Shown piece by piece: positions 17,508 to 28,164 of a stretch of 64,000 nt of DNA. A program made the position numbers and the translations under genes. The DNA comes from Desulfosporosinus sp. (GTDB lineage Bacteria; Bacillota; Desulfitobacteriia; Desulfitobacteriales; Desulfitobacteriaceae): assembly GCA_020692355.1 (NCBI GenBank), contig JAIMKP010000001.1, positions 1 through 64,000 on the forward strand. The letters run 5' to 3'. Each line of letters begins with the position of its first letter. Positions within the stretch are counted from its first letter, which is position 1. The notes under the pieces were generated by a model that did not search any database, had not been told where the DNA came from, and saw only the letters and a list, made by a program, of their open reading frames with translations.

Positions 17508-18236
17508 TTACTCTGCTATGACCGCCTCTTCAGCCTCTTCGGCATTATCCAAGCTCCCTTGCTGTCCCTCGATAATCGCATCCGCCATTTTCGAAGTCAG
17601 AAGCTTCACTGCACGAATCGCATCATCATTAGCCGGAATAACCACATCGATTTCATCAGGATCACAGTTTGTATCAACAATCCCGATGATCGGAATCTGA
17701 AGCGTACGGGCTTCAGCCACAGCGATGCGCTCTTTACGTGGATCCACAATAAACAAGGCACTCGGAAGCTTTTTCATATTCTTAATTCCACCTAGAAAGC
17801 GTTCCAGTTTGCCCATTTCATGGCGCAGGTTGGCGACTTCCTTCTTCGGCAGGACTTCGAACACCCCTTCAGCCTCCATGCGCTCCAACGCCCGCAAGCG
17901 GTCAACCCGCTTCTGGATCGTTTGGAAGTTTGTCAGCATGCCGCCAAGCCATCTTTCATTGACAAAATACATACCACAGCGCTCGGCTTCTTCTTTCACA
18001 GACTCCTGAGCCTGTTTTTTGGTGCCAACAAACAGCAGACTTCCACCTTCAGCAGCGAGATTGCGCGCAAAATTGTAGGCTTCATCTACCTTTTTTACGG
18101 TCTTTTGCAGGTCAATGATATAAATACCATTGCGTTCTGTAAAAATATAGCGAGCCATCTTAGGATTCCAGCGACGCGTTTGATGACCGAAGTGAACACC
18201 GGCTTCCAGCAATTGCTTCATGGAAATAACAGCCAT
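17508..18236 (-). CDS. rpsB: 30S ribosomal protein S2
   Basis: Structural protein of the small subunit. The 242-residue protein begins [27 protein letters not shown], the S2 signature, and contains [14 protein letters not shown] and [16 protein letters not shown]. An acidic C-terminus follows. It has a GAGAGGAGGTGC ribosome site. It heads the rpsB-tsf unit, with its own promoter and a leader that contains a terminator-like hairpin. Confidence 0.98.
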   Translation of the reverse strand: MAVISMKQLLEAGVHFGHQTRRWNPKMARYIFTERNGIYIIDLQKTVKKVDEAYNFARNLAAEGGSLLFVGTKKQAQESVKEEAERCGMYFVNERWLGGMLTNFQTIQKRVDRLRALERMEAEGVFEVLPKKEVANLRHEMGKLERFLGGIKNMKKLPSALFIVDPRKERIAVAEARTLQIPIIGIVDTNCDPDEIDVVIPANDDAIRAVKLLTSKMADAIIEGQQGSLDNAEEAEEAVIAE

Positions 18237-18285
18237 TGTGTTGCACCTCCTCTCTTTGTTTTTTTCCTCCGCAGGTTCATCGCGA

Positions 18286-18308
18286 AAAACCCCTCAAGTT
18301 CTTTGAGG
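18286..18308 (-). terminator. Terminator-like hairpin in the rpsB leader
   Basis: CCTCAA/TTGAGG stem (18292-18297/18303-18308) with a 5-base loop and a GGTTTTT tail on the minus strand. It lies downstream of the predicted rpsB promoter, so it is in the rpsB 5' leader and could serve autoregulation by S2. It could also stop read-through from codY. Confidence 0.6.
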
Positions 18309-18357
18309 ACTGGCATTTCGGCTCCCACTGCGTGTGTCGTTAAATCACACTGCGACT

Positions 18358-18386
18358 AGGATATCACACTCTAAAGACTAATGCAA
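18358..18386 (-). promoter_or_regulatory. Sigma-A-type promoter for rpsB-tsf
   Basis: Minus-strand -35 TTGCAT (18381-18386), 17-base spacer and -10 TATCCT (18358-18363). Transcription would start near 18351, giving a leader of about 115 bases before rpsB. Confidence 0.5.
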
Positions 18387-18419
18387 GATAATCTTGGCCT
18401 TCGTCCTAAGCTTGATGAC

Positions 18420-19211
18420 CTAAGCGTTGTGCTTCGTATGCTTTTCCAGTTCGTCGAGAAGATAATCGTTCAAAACGCGGATATACGTTCCTTTCATACC
18501 AAGGGATTTCGATTCAATCACACCTGCCGATTCAAACTTGCGCAGGGCATTAACGATCACGGAGCGCGTAATTCCCACCCTATCCGCAATCTTGCTCGCG
18601 ACCAAGAGTCCATCTCCCCCTCCGAGTTCAGCGAAGATATGCTCCACCGCTTCCAGCTCTGAATAAGAAAGGGTTCCAACCGCGATTTGAACCGCCGCTT
18701 TTTTACGAGCCTCTTCTTCAGCCCGCTCGGCTTTGACCCTAAGGATCTCCATGCCAACCACCGTGGCGCCGTATTCGGCCATAACCAAGTCTCCATCCGT
18801 AAAATCCTGGTCGAATTTCGCAAGCACGAGCGTACCGACCCGTTCTCCGCCACCCATGACCGGAACCACTGTAGTAATCTTGTTGTTAAAGTGGCAGCGT
18901 ACTTTGTCATTAAACACACAGCCATTCGCCACCTGAGTCGAGTTGGCCGTCGTTTCTGTGACTTTCATTAAACCTTCATTATAGCTTTCAGGAAAGCGCT
19001 CAGAATGGACGACGATATCTTCCATGGTACCGCAGGTAAAATCATTCATGAAGCTATACCCGAGAATTTTTCCGCGGCGGCCAACAATATAGCAGTTGGC
19101 TTCCACAGCTTGGCTCAAGACTTTGGCCATCTCCTCAAAATCTACCGGATGCCCGGCAGCACGCTGGATCAGCCGATTAATGGTACGAGTTTTGTCTAAC
19201 AGGGATTTCAC
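18420..19211 (-). CDS. codY: GTP- and branched-chain-amino-acid-sensing global repressor CodY
   Basis: Global nutritional regulator of Firmicutes; represses starvation genes when isoleucine and GTP are plentiful. The 263-residue protein has the N-terminal GAF domain (about 1-155, with [16 protein letters not shown]) and the C-terminal winged helix ([20 protein letters not shown], read in parts, with the recognition helix near 205-225). The start is a GTG at 19211 with AAGGAGG nine bases upstream. It is last in the xerC-hslV-hslU-codY order shared with B. subtilis. CodY binding boxes were not confirmed in the window. Confidence 0.97.
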   Translation of the reverse strand: MKSLLDKTRTINRLIQRAAGHPVDFEEMAKVLSQAVEANCYIVGRRGKILGYSFMNDFTCGTMEDIVVHSERFPESYNEGLMKVTETTANSTQVANGCVFNDKVRCHFNNKITTVVPVMGGGERVGTLVLAKFDQDFTDGDLVMAEYGATVVGMEILRVKAERAEEEARKKAAVQIAVGTLSYSELEAVEHIFAELGGGDGLLVASKIADRVGITRSVIVNALRKFESAGVIESKSLGMKGTYIRVLNDYLLDELEKHTKHNA

Positions 19212-19237
19212 TGTTGAGTTCCTCCTTAAAATTAAGA

Positions 19238-20617
19238 TTATAGAATGTAGCGAGATAAGTCTTGGTTCTTCACCACATCGCCTAAGCGATGCTGGACATA
19301 CTCCCGGTTTACCGTCACCGTATAATCTTCCGGCAACTCGGAAGCTTCAAAAGAAAGCTCTTCGAGAACCTTTTCCACAATTGTATGCAAGCGCCGGGCT
19401 CCAATGTTTTCTGTCGTCGAGTTTACCGTAAAAGCGACCTCAGCAATCTCATCAATAGCATTCTCCGTAAATTTCACCGTTATTCCTTCTGTTTCCAAGA
19501 GCGCACTATATTGTTTAATCAGCGAAGACTGGGGTTCAGTCAGAATACGCTTGAAATCTTCGACACTCAACGATTCCAACTCAACCCGAATCGGAAAACG
19601 CCCTTGCAACTCCGGAATCAAATCTGACGGTTTGCTCACATGGAAAGCCCCTGCTGCGAGAAAAAGAATGTGATCCGTCTTAACCGGGCCATATTTCGTA
19701 TTGATGGTCGACCCTTCGACAATGGGTAAGATGTCTCGCTGCACTCCGCCTCGGGAAACGTCTGGACCGTTTCCTTCCCGGCCTGCAATCTTATCGATCT
19801 CATCCAGGAAGACCATGCCTTCTTGCTCGGTTCGCCGGATCGCCTCCTGAACCGCATCATCATGGTCAATGAGGTTCTGAGCCTCTTCCTGGGTCAAAAT
19901 CTTGCGAGCATCCCGCACCGTGACCTTGCGTTTTTTCCGCCGTTTCGGCAGCATCCCCGCCATCATGTCCTGGAGATTCACCCCAAGTTCCATTCCGTTT
20001 CCACTAAGCATATCGGAAATAGGAGAATTTTCCTCGATTTCGACTTCGATCACCTGGGCTTCAAGTTCCCCTCGACGCAAGCGTTCAGCCACTAATTCCC
20101 GCTCCCGCTCCAAGTCTGGATTTGGCTTCGCTTCCTCTTTTTCTGGGGCTTGCCCGCCGAACAGTGCTTGGAATGGATTAAAGTTCGAACCTTCACTGTG
20201 TTTTCCCGGAACCAAAAGCGTCACAAGGCGTCTCTCAGCATTTATTCCAGCCTGCGCTTCCACTTGTTCTATACGCTCCGCTTTCACCATGCGCAAGGCG
20301 CTTTCCATCAGATCGCGGATAATGGATTCCACGTCCCGGCCCACATACCCAACCTCGGTAAACTTTGTGGCCTCCACCTTGATGAACGGGGCCTTAGCTA
20401 AGCGGGCTAAACGCCGAGCGATTTCCGTTTTACCGACCCCTGTGGGGCCGATCATGAGGATATTTTTCGGCAAAACTTCCTCTTGCATCTCCTCCGGCAG
20501 TTTCAAGCGGCGATAGCGGTTGCGCAGAGCAATGGCCACAGAACGTTTAGCTGCTTTTTGACCGACAATATAACGGTCCAATTCACGGACAATCTCACGC
20601 GGTGTCAACTGTTCCAT
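19238..20617 (-). CDS. hslU: HslU, ATPase/unfoldase of the HslUV protease
   Basis: AAA+ hexamer that unfolds proteins into the HslV chamber. The 459-residue protein shows Walker [14 protein letters not shown] (near residue 55), the family pore segment in [18 protein letters not shown], an intermediate I-domain (about 105-240), Walker [16 protein letters not shown], and a C-terminus ending DLSRYIL, which in the family inserts into HslV. It begins three bases after the hslV stop. Confidence 0.97.
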   Translation of the reverse strand: MEQLTPREIVRELDRYIVGQKAAKRSVAIALRNRYRRLKLPEEMQEEVLPKNILMIGPTGVGKTEIARRLARLAKAPFIKVEATKFTEVGYVGRDVESIIRDLMESALRMVKAERIEQVEAQAGINAERRLVTLLVPGKHSEGSNFNPFQALFGGQAPEKEEAKPNPDLERERELVAERLRRGELEAQVIEVEIEENSPISDMLSGNGMELGVNLQDMMAGMLPKRRKKRKVTVRDARKILTQEEAQNLIDHDDAVQEAIRRTEQEGMVFLDEIDKIAGREGNGPDVSRGGVQRDILPIVEGSTINTKYGPVKTDHILFLAAGAFHVSKPSDLIPELQGRFPIRVELESLSVEDFKRILTEPQSSLIKQYSALLETEGITVKFTENAIDEIAEVAFTVNSTTENIGARRLHTIVEKVLEELSFEASELPEDYTVTVNREYVQHRLGDVVKNQDLSRYIL

Positions 20618-20620
20618 GCC

Positions 20621-21151
20621 TTACAATTCCTCCATGGTGATATGGCTATTGGTATAGACACAAATCGAGGCAGCTATTTGCATCGCTTCCTGCACCAGTA
20701 CGCCCGGCGACAAGTCCGTGTGTTCAGCCAAGGCACGGGCGGCAGCTAAGGCATAATTCCCCCCGGAACCAATCGCAGCAATCCCGTCATCCGGCTCAAT
20801 CACCTCTCCGGAACCCGAGATAAGCAAGAGATTTTCCCGATCAGCCACCAAAAGCAAAGCTTCTAGATTCTTCAGCATGCGATCCGTCCGCCACTCTTTC
20901 GCCAGCTCCACCGCAGCGCGCGTCAAATTCCCGTGGTACTCTTCCAGTCTCTGTTCAAATTTATCGAAAAGCGTAAAGGCATCAGCCACGGATCCGGCAA
21001 ACCCTGCCACAACCTGTCCGTGAAACAAACGACGCACCTTGCGGGCTCCATGTTTCATGATGGTTGCCTGGCCGAATGTTACCTGTCCATCGCCGGCCAT
21101 TGCGACCTTATCCCCTCTTTTAACCGCCACAATGGTGGTTCCATGAAACAC
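20621..21151 (-). CDS. hslV: HslV (ClpQ/CodW-type), peptidase of the HslUV protease
   Basis: Proteasome-like threonine peptidase. I place the start at the GTG at 21151 (translated [15 protein letters not shown]), with AAAGGAGG about seven bases upstream. This gives 176 residues and a short propeptide before the Thr-Thr expected to become the catalytic N-terminus. A longer frame adds 28 residues that would cover the promoter at 21174-21202. Core motifs are [24 protein letters not shown] and [14 protein letters not shown]. Confidence 0.95.
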   Translation of the reverse strand: MFHGTTIVAVKRGDKVAMAGDGQVTFGQATIMKHGARKVRRLFHGQVVAGFAGSVADAFTLFDKFEQRLEEYHGNLTRAAVELAKEWRTDRMLKNLEALLLVADRENLLLISGSGEVIEPDDGIAAIGSGGNYALAAARALAEHTDLSPGVLVQEAMQIAASICVYTNSHITMEEL

Positions 21152-21173
21152 GAAAAGCCCTCCTTTCAACGGG

Positions 21174-21202
21174 ATTATATTGGGTATTCGCTCAAGAGTC
21201 AA
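21174..21202 (-). promoter_or_regulatory. Strong sigma-A-type promoter for hslVU-codY
   Basis: Minus-strand -35 TTGACT (21197-21202), 17-base spacer and consensus -10 TATAAT (21174-21179). The start would fall near 21167, about 16 bases before the hslV GTG. It supports the short hslV start and lets hslV-hslU-codY be transcribed apart from xerC. Confidence 0.8.
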
Positions 21203-21295
21203 GAGGAATTGTACACAATTAACGGCTTTTTGCAAAAACTTAATAAAAAATTAACAAAACTAACAAAAAATTCATTTGTGAACTCAATTTCACTC

Positions 21296-22210
21296 TCATT
21301 CCTGCTCTTGATCACGTGGCAAACGGGCTCTGGGATGCGCCTCTCGGTAAACTTCCTTCAGCCGCTCGCGCGTCAGATGTGTATAGATCTGGGTCGAAGA
21401 AAGTTTCTCATGTCCAAGAAGTTCCTGAACTGAGCGCAGATCGGCCCCGCGATCCAGGAGATGGGTTGCGAATGAATGCCTCAGCATGTGTGGGTGAACA
21501 TGTTGCTCCAAACTTGCCTTGGCCACGAGCTTGTCTAAGATACGGCGTACCGAGCGCTCTGTGAGACGCGAACCGCTGCAGTTAAGAAAGACCGCCGGGT
21601 TGTTGTCCTGGCGTGCGCTCAGATACTTCCTGAGTGCGGTCAGTGCCGGACGTGTGAACGGAACCACTCTTTCTTTCATCCCTTTTCCCCGCACCCGCAG
21701 GAGTAGAGCGCCTTGGTCAATATCTGGACGATTCAACTGCACCAGTTCACTCACTCTAAGCCCAGAACCATATAAAACCTCCAAAACCGCCTGATCCCGA
21801 AGCCCCAAAAGGCTCTCAGTATCTGCGGTGTTAAGGAGCTTCTCTACATCCTGCCAATATAAGAAATCGGGGAGCTTGCGGCCCAATTTTGGGCTCGCTA
21901 CCCTTTTAACTGGGTTGGCTGCTACGACGCCTTCCCGCGCCAGAAACTTAAAAAAGGTGCGCAGTGCCGCCAGCTTACGAGCCATGCTTTTGCGAGCAAG
22001 GCCTTTTTCAGCCAGATGCGCCAAAAAGCTACGCACCGACTGCACATCAATCAAGCACACATCGAGGGCTTCTGGCTCAAGGCCCTGAACCGAAGCCGCA
22101 AAATCCAGAAACTGCAGAAGATCGGACTGATAGGCCTTGACGGTATGTGATGAACGATTTTGCGCCATTTGCAGTCCGCAGAACCAATCTAGAGCCTTAT
22201 CCGCGAGCAT
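21296..22210 (-). CDS. xerC: Tyrosine recombinase XerC
   Basis: Site-specific recombinase that resolves chromosome dimers at dif. The 304-residue protein has an N-terminal SAM-like core-binding domain (about 1-90) and a catalytic domain with Arg in YGSGLRVSEL, HxxR in HMLRHSFATHLL, a later His in LLGHEKLSSTQIY, and the nucleophile Tyr in TQIYTHLTRERL. Its place between trmFO and hslV equals codV in B. subtilis. The 144-base gap to hslV holds an AT-rich stretch and the hslV promoter. Confidence 0.95.
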   Translation of the reverse strand: MLADKALDWFCGLQMAQNRSSHTVKAYQSDLLQFLDFAASVQGLEPEALDVCLIDVQSVRSFLAHLAEKGLARKSMARKLAALRTFFKFLAREGVVAANPVKRVASPKLGRKLPDFLYWQDVEKLLNTADTESLLGLRDQAVLEVLYGSGLRVSELVQLNRPDIDQGALLLRVRGKGMKERVVPFTRPALTALRKYLSARQDNNPAVFLNCSGSRLTERSVRRILDKLVAKASLEQHVHPHMLRHSFATHLLDRGADLRSVQELLGHEKLSSTQIYTHLTRERLKEVYREAHPRARLPRDQEQE

Positions 22211-22224
22211 AACATCTCACTTCC

Positions 22225-23535
22225 TCAGAGCCGCTCTCGGGCCATAAATGCAGCCAGAGCTGCCAAGGCGCGCTCTGACACTTGACGGTTTTTCTCCCGT
22301 TTGTTGCGGATGCGCTCCTCAAGTGACGGAAGAAGGCCAAAATTCATATTCATAGGCTGGAAATCTTGGGAGGGCGAACCCTCCAAATGCCTGGCCAAGG
22401 CTCCTAAAGCCGTTTCCGGCGGGAAGACCAGGGTTTTAAGTCCCTCCAAGGTGCACCAAGCGTTGATCCCAACCATCAGGCCACTCGCGGCGGATTCCAC
22501 ATACCCTTCCACCCCTGTGATTTGCCCAGCGAAAAATAACCAAGGATTTTGTTTGAGGCTGAAATCGGCCTTTAACACCTTGGGGGCATTAAGGAATGTG
22601 TTGCGGTGCATCACCCCATACCGCACAAATTCCGCCCGCTCCAAGCCGGGGATCAGACGAAAGACCCGCTGTTGTTCTCCCCACTTCAAATGCGTCTGGA
22701 AACCAACCAGATTAAAAAGCGTCCCTTCCCGGTTTTCCTTGCGTAGCTGCACCACTGCGTAGGGGCGGACACCCGTGCGGGGATCGCTCAAACCCACAGG
22801 TTTCAACGGGCCAAACGCCAGGGTTTGAGGGCCGCGCGCTGCCATAACCTCAATTGGCATACAGCCTTCAAAAACGTTCCCTTGCTCGAACCCTTGGACT
22901 TCAGCCACTTCAGCTTGCGCCAGCTCTGTATGAAAGCGTTCATATTCTTCCTTGGTCAGCGGGCAATTTAGGTAATCGGCATCCCCTTTATCATAGCGGG
23001 AGGCCCAAAACGCCTTATCCTGATCAATCGATTCCAGAGTGACAATCGGGGCAGCCGCATCATAAAAAGCAAGGGTATCCTCCCCTGTTAGCTGGGCAAT
23101 ATCCGCTGCCAAAGCATCGGATGTCAGCGGTCCACTGGCAACAACCACCAGGCCATCCCGAGGGATGGCCTGCACCTCTTCGCGTATGATTTGTATCCCA
23201 GGATGGGCGGTCAAGCGTTCACTCACCTCGTGAGCAAAGTATTCCCGGTCCACCGCTAAGGCCCCTCCAGCGGGGATCGCATGCTGATCGGCAGCCGCTA
23301 TGATCAGGGATTCCAGCCGCCGCATTTCCTCCTTGAGCAAACCAGCCGCGTTGTCAAGTCCGCTCCCTTTGAGTGAGTTGCTGCAGACAAGTTCCGCAAA
23401 ATCTCCGGTATGATGAGCTGGTGTTAATTTATGCGGACGCATTTCATAAAGCTTAACGGGAATCCCCCGCTTAGCCAGCTGCCAAGCGGCTTCCGAGCCT
23501 GCAAGCCCCGCCCCGATAATGGTCGCCTGATTCAT
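22225..23535 (-). CDS. trmFO: Folate/FAD-dependent tRNA (uracil-54-C5)-methyltransferase
   Basis: Methylates U54 of tRNA using methylenetetrahydrofolate and FAD, the Gram-positive counterpart of TrmA. The 436-residue protein starts [20 protein letters not shown], an FAD dinucleotide fold, and has the family segments [25 protein letters not shown] (read in parts) and [19 protein letters not shown] chose the ATG at 23535 because it has GGAAGG upstream and lies one base after the topA stop; the longer frame would overlap topA. Confidence 0.96.
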   Translation of the reverse strand: MNQATIIGAGLAGSEAAWQLAKRGIPVKLYEMRPHKLTPAHHTGDFAELVCSNSLKGSGLDNAAGLLKEEMRRLESLIIAAADQHAIPAGGALAVDREYFAHEVSERLTAHPGIQIIREEVQAIPRDGLVVVASGPLTSDALAADIAQLTGEDTLAFYDAAAPIVTLESIDQDKAFWASRYDKGDADYLNCPLTKEEYERFHTELAQAEVAEVQGFEQGNVFEGCMPIEVMAARGPQTLAFGPLKPVGLSDPRTGVRPYAVVQLRKENREGTLFNLVGFQTHLKWGEQQRVFRLIPGLERAEFVRYGVMHRNTFLNAPKVLKADFSLKQNPWLFFAGQITGVEGYVESAASGLMVGINAWCTLEGLKTLVFPPETALGALARHLEGSPSQDFQPMNMNFGLLPSLEERIRNKREKNRQVSERALAALAAFMARERL

Positions 23536-23536
23536 G

Positions 23537-25645
23537 TTAATTGCCTTCCTGTTCTTCTGTCCCCTCAACCGTTTTCTGGTAACGGCATTCCGCATTCGTG
23601 CAGACATAGCGTTTTTGCCTGCGGGACGACTTAATCACCATCAGTTGTCCGCATTGCGGACAAGGCTCAGAGGCCGGAAGATCCCAGGACACAAAATCAC
23701 ATTCCGGATAGCCGCTGCAGCCATAAAACTTCCGTCCTTTTTTGGAGCGGCGAACGACCAGTGGTTTGCCACAGCGGGGGCAGGCTCCCCCGGTTTCCTC
23801 GAGTAACGGTTTCGTATTCTTGCACTCTGGAAAACCAGGGCAAGCTAGGAATTTGCCATAACGTCCCATGCGCACAACCAGGTGACGCCCGCAGTGTTCA
23901 CAGACTTCATCAGAAACCTGTTCTTCAATCTGCACTTTCCCAATTTGTTCATCGGCCCGAGCCAACGTCAGGGCAAATGGCGCATAGAACGAATCAATCA
24001 CATCCCGCCAGGCAACTTCCCCTTCTTCAATATCGTCGAGTTTTTCCTCGAAGTTAGCCGTAAATTCCAGATTAACGATATCTGGAAAAAACTCCTTAAG
24101 CAGGGTGATGACGACTTCTCCCAATTCGGTCGGCAAGAGTTGTTTCTCTTCTTTGACCACATAGCCCCGCGTTTGGATGGTCTCAATCGTGGGCGCATAG
24201 GTACTCGGCCTGCCTATTCCTTCCTCTTCCATCTTACGTACCAAGGTTGCCTCGGTATAACGAGGGGCCGGTTCTGTAAAATGCTGTTTCGATTTCAGTT
24301 CCTCCAGCTTGAGCCCCTCTTTCGGAGCCACCGGAATGGCCAGTGCACCCTCTTCATCCTCGCCGTCCCCTTCCTCATCCCGACCATCTTGATAGACGGC
24401 TAAATAGCCAGGAAAGCGCACCGTGGAGGCATTGGCGCGAAAGAGGTATTCCCCGGCGGAAACATCAACCGTCAAGGTGTCTAAGATTGCTGCACTCATT
24501 TGACTAGCTAGGAAACGGTCCCAGATCAGCCGATAAAGTCGGATCTGATCCCGGCTTAAATACTCTTTCATACGCTCCGGGCTATACTCAAGGCTCGTCG
24601 GACGAACAGCTTCATGGGCTTCCTGTGCCCTTCCCTTGCTGATGAACTGCCTGGGTTCGGGCGGATAATAGGCTTCTCCATGGTGCTCCAGGATCCACCC
24701 TTTCGCTTCTTGCTGGGCTGTTTCCGCAATCCGCACGGAATCCGTGCGCATATAGGTGATTAACCCGACACTCCCCTGCTTCCCAAGTTCAATCCCTTCG
24801 TACAGCTGTTGGGCCAGCATCATCGTCCTTTTCGGCGAAAGGTTCAACTTACGATACGCTTCCTGCTGCAGACTGCTCGTGGTAAACGGTGGAGCCGGCT
24901 GTTTGCGTTTCTCTTTGGAGCGTACATCCGCGACTTGGAATTCGGCATGGCTCAGTTCCTTAATTACCTGCTCCATTGCATCCTGAGACTTGATCTCCAG
25001 CTTTTTCCCCTGCCTTTTTTGCAGTTTGGCAGTAAAACTTCCTCCGGAAGACTGGATGTGAGCAACCAGCGTCCAATATTCTTCCGGGACAAAAGCTCGG
25101 ATCTCCTCTTCGCGGTCACAGACAATGCGTACGGCCACGGACTGAACCCGGCCTGCACTTAGCCCCTTTTTCACTTTCCGCCAAAGCAGCGGACTCAGCT
25201 GATAACCCACCAAGCGATCCAAAACCCGGCGGGCCTGCTGGGCATCCACTTTGCCCCGATCAATCTGACGGGCATGTTTGATCGCACCTTGAATGGCTGG
25301 TTTCGTAATCTCATGAAATTCGATTCGGCACTTGTCATCCATATTAAGCCCTAAAAGATGACCCAAATGCCAAGCAATAGCCTCTCCTTCACGGTCAGGG
25401 TCGGAAGCCAGGAGTACCCGATCCGCATTCTTGGCTGCCGCCCGCAGCTCTTTGATGAGTTCGCCTTTGCCGCGAATAGCTATGTATTTCGGTTCAAAGC
25501 GATGTTCGATATCCACGCCCAGCTGGCTCTTCGGCAGATCCCGAAGATGCCCCATCGACGCTTTTACTGTATAGCGGCCACCTAAGAATTTGCTAATGGA
25601 TTTAGCTTTGGCCGGGGATTCAACGATAACCAAAGTCTTGGACAT
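23537..25645 (-). CDS. topA: DNA topoisomerase I
   Basis: Type IA enzyme that relaxes negative supercoils. The 702-residue protein shows the N-terminal Toprim domain ([32 protein letters not shown]), the active-site Tyr in [15 protein letters not shown] (near residue 300), and a C-terminal tail with three zinc-finger-like Cys4 units ([44 protein letters not shown]). The ATG at 25645 is the family start. It stands first in the topA-trmFO-xerC run, after a 250-base gap with no gene. Confidence 0.97.
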   Translation of the reverse strand: MSKTLVIVESPAKAKSISKFLGGRYTVKASMGHLRDLPKSQLGVDIEHRFEPKYIAIRGKGELIKELRAAAKNADRVLLASDPDREGEAIAWHLGHLLGLNMDDKCRIEFHEITKPAIQGAIKHARQIDRGKVDAQQARRVLDRLVGYQLSPLLWRKVKKGLSAGRVQSVAVRIVCDREEEIRAFVPEEYWTLVAHIQSSGGSFTAKLQKRQGKKLEIKSQDAMEQVIKELSHAEFQVADVRSKEKRKQPAPPFTTSSLQQEAYRKLNLSPKRTMMLAQQLYEGIELGKQGSVGLITYMRTDSVRIAETAQQEAKGWILEHHGEAYYPPEPRQFISKGRAQEAHEAVRPTSLEYSPERMKEYLSRDQIRLYRLIWDRFLASQMSAAILDTLTVDVSAGEYLFRANASTVRFPGYLAVYQDGRDEEGDGEDEEGALAIPVAPKEGLKLEELKSKQHFTEPAPRYTEATLVRKMEEEGIGRPSTYAPTIETIQTRGYVVKEEKQLLPTELGEVVITLLKEFFPDIVNLEFTANFEEKLDDIEEGEVAWRDVIDSFYAPFALTLARADEQIGKVQIEEQVSDEVCEHCGRHLVVRMGRYGKFLACPGFPECKNTKPLLEETGGACPRCGKPLVVRRSKKGRKFYGCSGYPECDFVSWDLPASEPCPQCGQLMVIKSSRRQKRYVCTNAECRYQKTVEGTEEQEGN

Positions 25646-25893
25646 ATCTCACCTCAAGATGTTTGCTTCTACTTAGGAGTCAGTAGTCAGGAGACAAAAG
25701 TCAGAATGAGGGAACCAGCCAAAATCTCTGTAAACTTATGGTTTGTCAGAAAAAGTTTAGTAAAGTTTTGGAAGCATATTCTCGGTTCGTTCTCCACTGC
25801 GTGGACAAGAGTTGTGGCCTTATGAATGCTGACTACTGAATTCTAAATACCTGAATAGTTACGCCTTATCTTACCTTCTTTTTAAGTCCCTGT
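25646..25893. repeat. Gene-free gap with an inverted repeat (possible miniature element)
   Basis: No gene is seen. The 11-base sequence TCAGTAGTCAG at 25680-25690 is inverted at 25829-25839, enclosing about 138 bases. The arm is extended by related direct units (GGAGTCAGTAGTCAGGAG). This resembles short non-coding intergenic repeats seen in many genomes. No target-site duplication was proved. Confidence 0.45.
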
Positions 25894-27054
25894 CTAGTAA
25901 CGGGAAATCACATAGCGCTGGCCTGGAAGCTGTATGATTTGACCCGTCAGTTGCAGTTCCAAAAGCAGAAGCGGAATTTTCTCCGCACCAACCGGGGCCT
26001 GCAGCGTAATCTGGTCGACATGAAGAGGGATATCGCTTAAAATTCCAAGGAGGCTCTTCTGCTCGGGAGACAGACTCAAAGGCCTATCCTTGCCCTGCAG
26101 GCCTGTCCCCCCAGGCTGGCCTGTTTCGCCAGTTATGATGCTGGTATTGTCCTTCCCAACCGTTCCCAGCGAACGCTGGAAATCTGGAAATTCCGCCCAG
26201 ATATCCTCGATATCATCTACTATTCTTGCCCCTTGCCGAATTAAATGATGCGTTCCTTGACTCAATTCACTAAAAATCGGCCCAGGAACCGCAAAAACCT
26301 CCCGTCCCTGTTCCAGGGCAAAATCAACCGTGATCAGGGCCCCGCTTTTCTTGGCCGCTTCCACGACCACTACCCCCCGGGCACAGCCGCTGATCAGGCG
26401 GTTCCGTGCCGGAAAATGCGTAGGCTGTGGCGCTGTTCCTGGAACAAATTCGCTGATCAGCGCCCCCTGCTGCAGAATTTCTTCGGCCAGCCGCAGATTT
26501 TCCTTCGGATACACGATGTCTACCCCTGAGCCAAGAAAAGCCCAAGTCACACCCTTCGCTGCCAAAGCCCCTTTATGAGCCGCAGAATCTATCCCTCGGG
26601 CGAGTCCACTCACAATCACAACTCCTCGGCTCGCCGCTTCCTTTGCCAGAAATTCGGCAGCCGCCTTGCCATAAGCTGTCGCCTGGCGTGAGCCGACAAA
26701 CGCCAAGGCTTCTTGGTCTTCACCGAGCTGCCCGCGATAATAAAGAAGGGGCGGCGCATCCGCAAGTTCTGCCAAGAGCCGAGGGTAACTTCCCTCCTCC
26801 GGAATCACAGTTTGAATCCCTTTCTTCTCAAGTTCCTCCTGCACACGAATTAAGGAAAGCTCCCTTTTCAGTCTCAAAAGTTGCTGAACCCAGGCCACAT
26901 TTCCCCATATGGAAAAAGCCTCGGGAGAAGCTTCCCACGCAGCCTGAGCACTGCCGAATACGGCAATCAATTCTCTCAACCGCGTGCTCCCCAGCCCCGG
27001 CACCAAGCGCAGGGCCACCCGAACCCGCTTCTCTGTCTCGATCTCCGCACTCAT
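25894..27054 (-). CDS. dprA: DNA processing protein DprA
   Basis: Loads RecA on incoming single-stranded DNA in transformation; widespread even in bacteria not known to be competent. It has an N-terminal SAM-like domain (ALRLVPGLGSTRLRELI), the Rossmann core (FVGSRQATAYGKAAAEFL, VIVSGLARGIDSAAHKGAL, SGVDIVYPKENLRLA) and a C-terminal winged helix (DIPLHVDQITLQAPVGAEKI). I start at MSAEIETEKRV (27054, 386 residues), with an AGGAG about 11 bases upstream. Starts up to 29 codons earlier remain possible. topA-dprA neighbourhood is usual in Firmicutes. Confidence 0.93.
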   Translation of the reverse strand: MSAEIETEKRVRVALRLVPGLGSTRLRELIAVFGSAQAAWEASPEAFSIWGNVAWVQQLLRLKRELSLIRVQEELEKKGIQTVIPEEGSYPRLLAELADAPPLLYYRGQLGEDQEALAFVGSRQATAYGKAAAEFLAKEAASRGVVIVSGLARGIDSAAHKGALAAKGVTWAFLGSGVDIVYPKENLRLAEEILQQGALISEFVPGTAPQPTHFPARNRLISGCARGVVVVEAAKKSGALITVDFALEQGREVFAVPGPIFSELSQGTHHLIRQGARIVDDIEDIWAEFPDFQRSLGTVGKDNTSIITGETGQPGGTGLQGKDRPLSLSPEQKSLLGILSDIPLHVDQITLQAPVGAEKIPLLLLELQLTGQIIQLPGQRYVISRY

Positions 27055-27199
27055 CTCATGGCCCACTCCTATCTCTTCGCTCATCACGTTTTGGTCGTCC
27101 GCAGTATACCCTAAACATTCGCTCTGCTCAACCCTGTTCATTTAGCTTCGGGGTCACTCTGAACTTTTCCTGCTACTTTTCCTGTCGCATTTCCCAGTT

Positions 27200-28117
27200 T
27201 TAGGTGAAATAGTGCAGAATCTTTGAGAAATCATTCTTATTTCGCATCGTTTGACTGAGATCTCCCACATCCTTTAAACGCAGTTTAGAGTTATGCAGAT
27301 GAAAATCTTCAGTTCTCACCCCAGCCATGACTTCTTCCCAAAGCAAAGGGGTGGAAACCGTAGCCTTCGCTGTCGGACGTGCACTGTAGATTCCAGCCAT
27401 CGTCCGCCCTCGTCCATTCTGCAAATAGTCGAGGTAAACTTTCCCTTCACGTTTTTTTACACTGCGTTCAAGCGTACAGGCATCCGAACGTTCTTTAGCT
27501 AAGAATCGACAGATCCCCCCCACCCCTTGCTGAACCTGGGTATAGGAATATTCGTTTTCAATCGGCAGGAGAATGTGAACCCCTGAAGCTCCCGATGTTT
27601 TCACCAAGAAATTCATTTTCAGCTCCAGGAGAATCTGACCCAGCCAGCGGGCTGCCTGTAGGGCTTCAGCAAATCCTGACGGCGGATCCGGATCGAGATC
27701 AAAAACAGCCCATTCCGGATTTTCAGGCTTGTCCTCAGTGGAGGCCCACGCATGAATCTCAATACAGCCTAAGTTAATCAAGTACAACAAGGTGGAAAGC
27801 TTATTGCATATAACATAGGTAATTCCTTCCCGCGAATGCGGATCTTGATAGCGCTCCACCCATTCCGGGGCCTGGGCCGGACACTCCTTCTGATAAAAAA
27901 ATCCCCCATGGATACCCTCAGGATAGCGAACCATGGTAAATGGGCTTTGGCTGATGTGCGGAAGAATATAGGGGGCCATTTCCGTATAAAACTGAATAAG
28001 TTCCCCTTTGGTGATCCCGCTTTCCGGGAAATAGACTTTATCTAGATTTGTCAAAGCAAGCTTCCGGCCATCGACTTCGACCGTGACCTTGCCTACAACT
28101 CCTCCTGGTTTGGACAT
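27200..28117 (-). CDS. LigD-type primase-polymerase domain protein (NHEJ)
   Basis: 305-residue stand-alone version of the LigD polymerase domain, which fills and extends ends in bacterial non-homologous end joining. Family landmarks are LTNLDKVYFPESGITKGELI, the catalytic pair in FDLDPDPP, KTSGASGVHILLPI and the C-terminal DYLQNGRGRTMAGIYSARP (read in parts). Neither the ligase nor the phosphoesterase domain of LigD is fused or present nearby, so a separate ATP-dependent ligase must exist elsewhere. Ku starts 48 bases upstream, so the two genes form a repair operon. Confidence 0.93.
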   Translation of the reverse strand: MSKPGGVVGKVTVEVDGRKLALTNLDKVYFPESGITKGELIQFYTEMAPYILPHISQSPFTMVRYPEGIHGGFFYQKECPAQAPEWVERYQDPHSREGITYVICNKLSTLLYLINLGCIEIHAWASTEDKPENPEWAVFDLDPDPPSGFAEALQAARWLGQILLELKMNFLVKTSGASGVHILLPIENEYSYTQVQQGVGGICRFLAKERSDACTLERSVKKREGKVYLDYLQNGRGRTMAGIYSARPTAKATVSTPLLWEEVMAGVRTEDFHLHNSKLRLKDVGDLSQTMRNKNDFSKILHYFT

Positions 28118-28164
28118 CTCCTCTCACCCCCTTCATACTTTCACACCTTGGGATGATAACCCGT

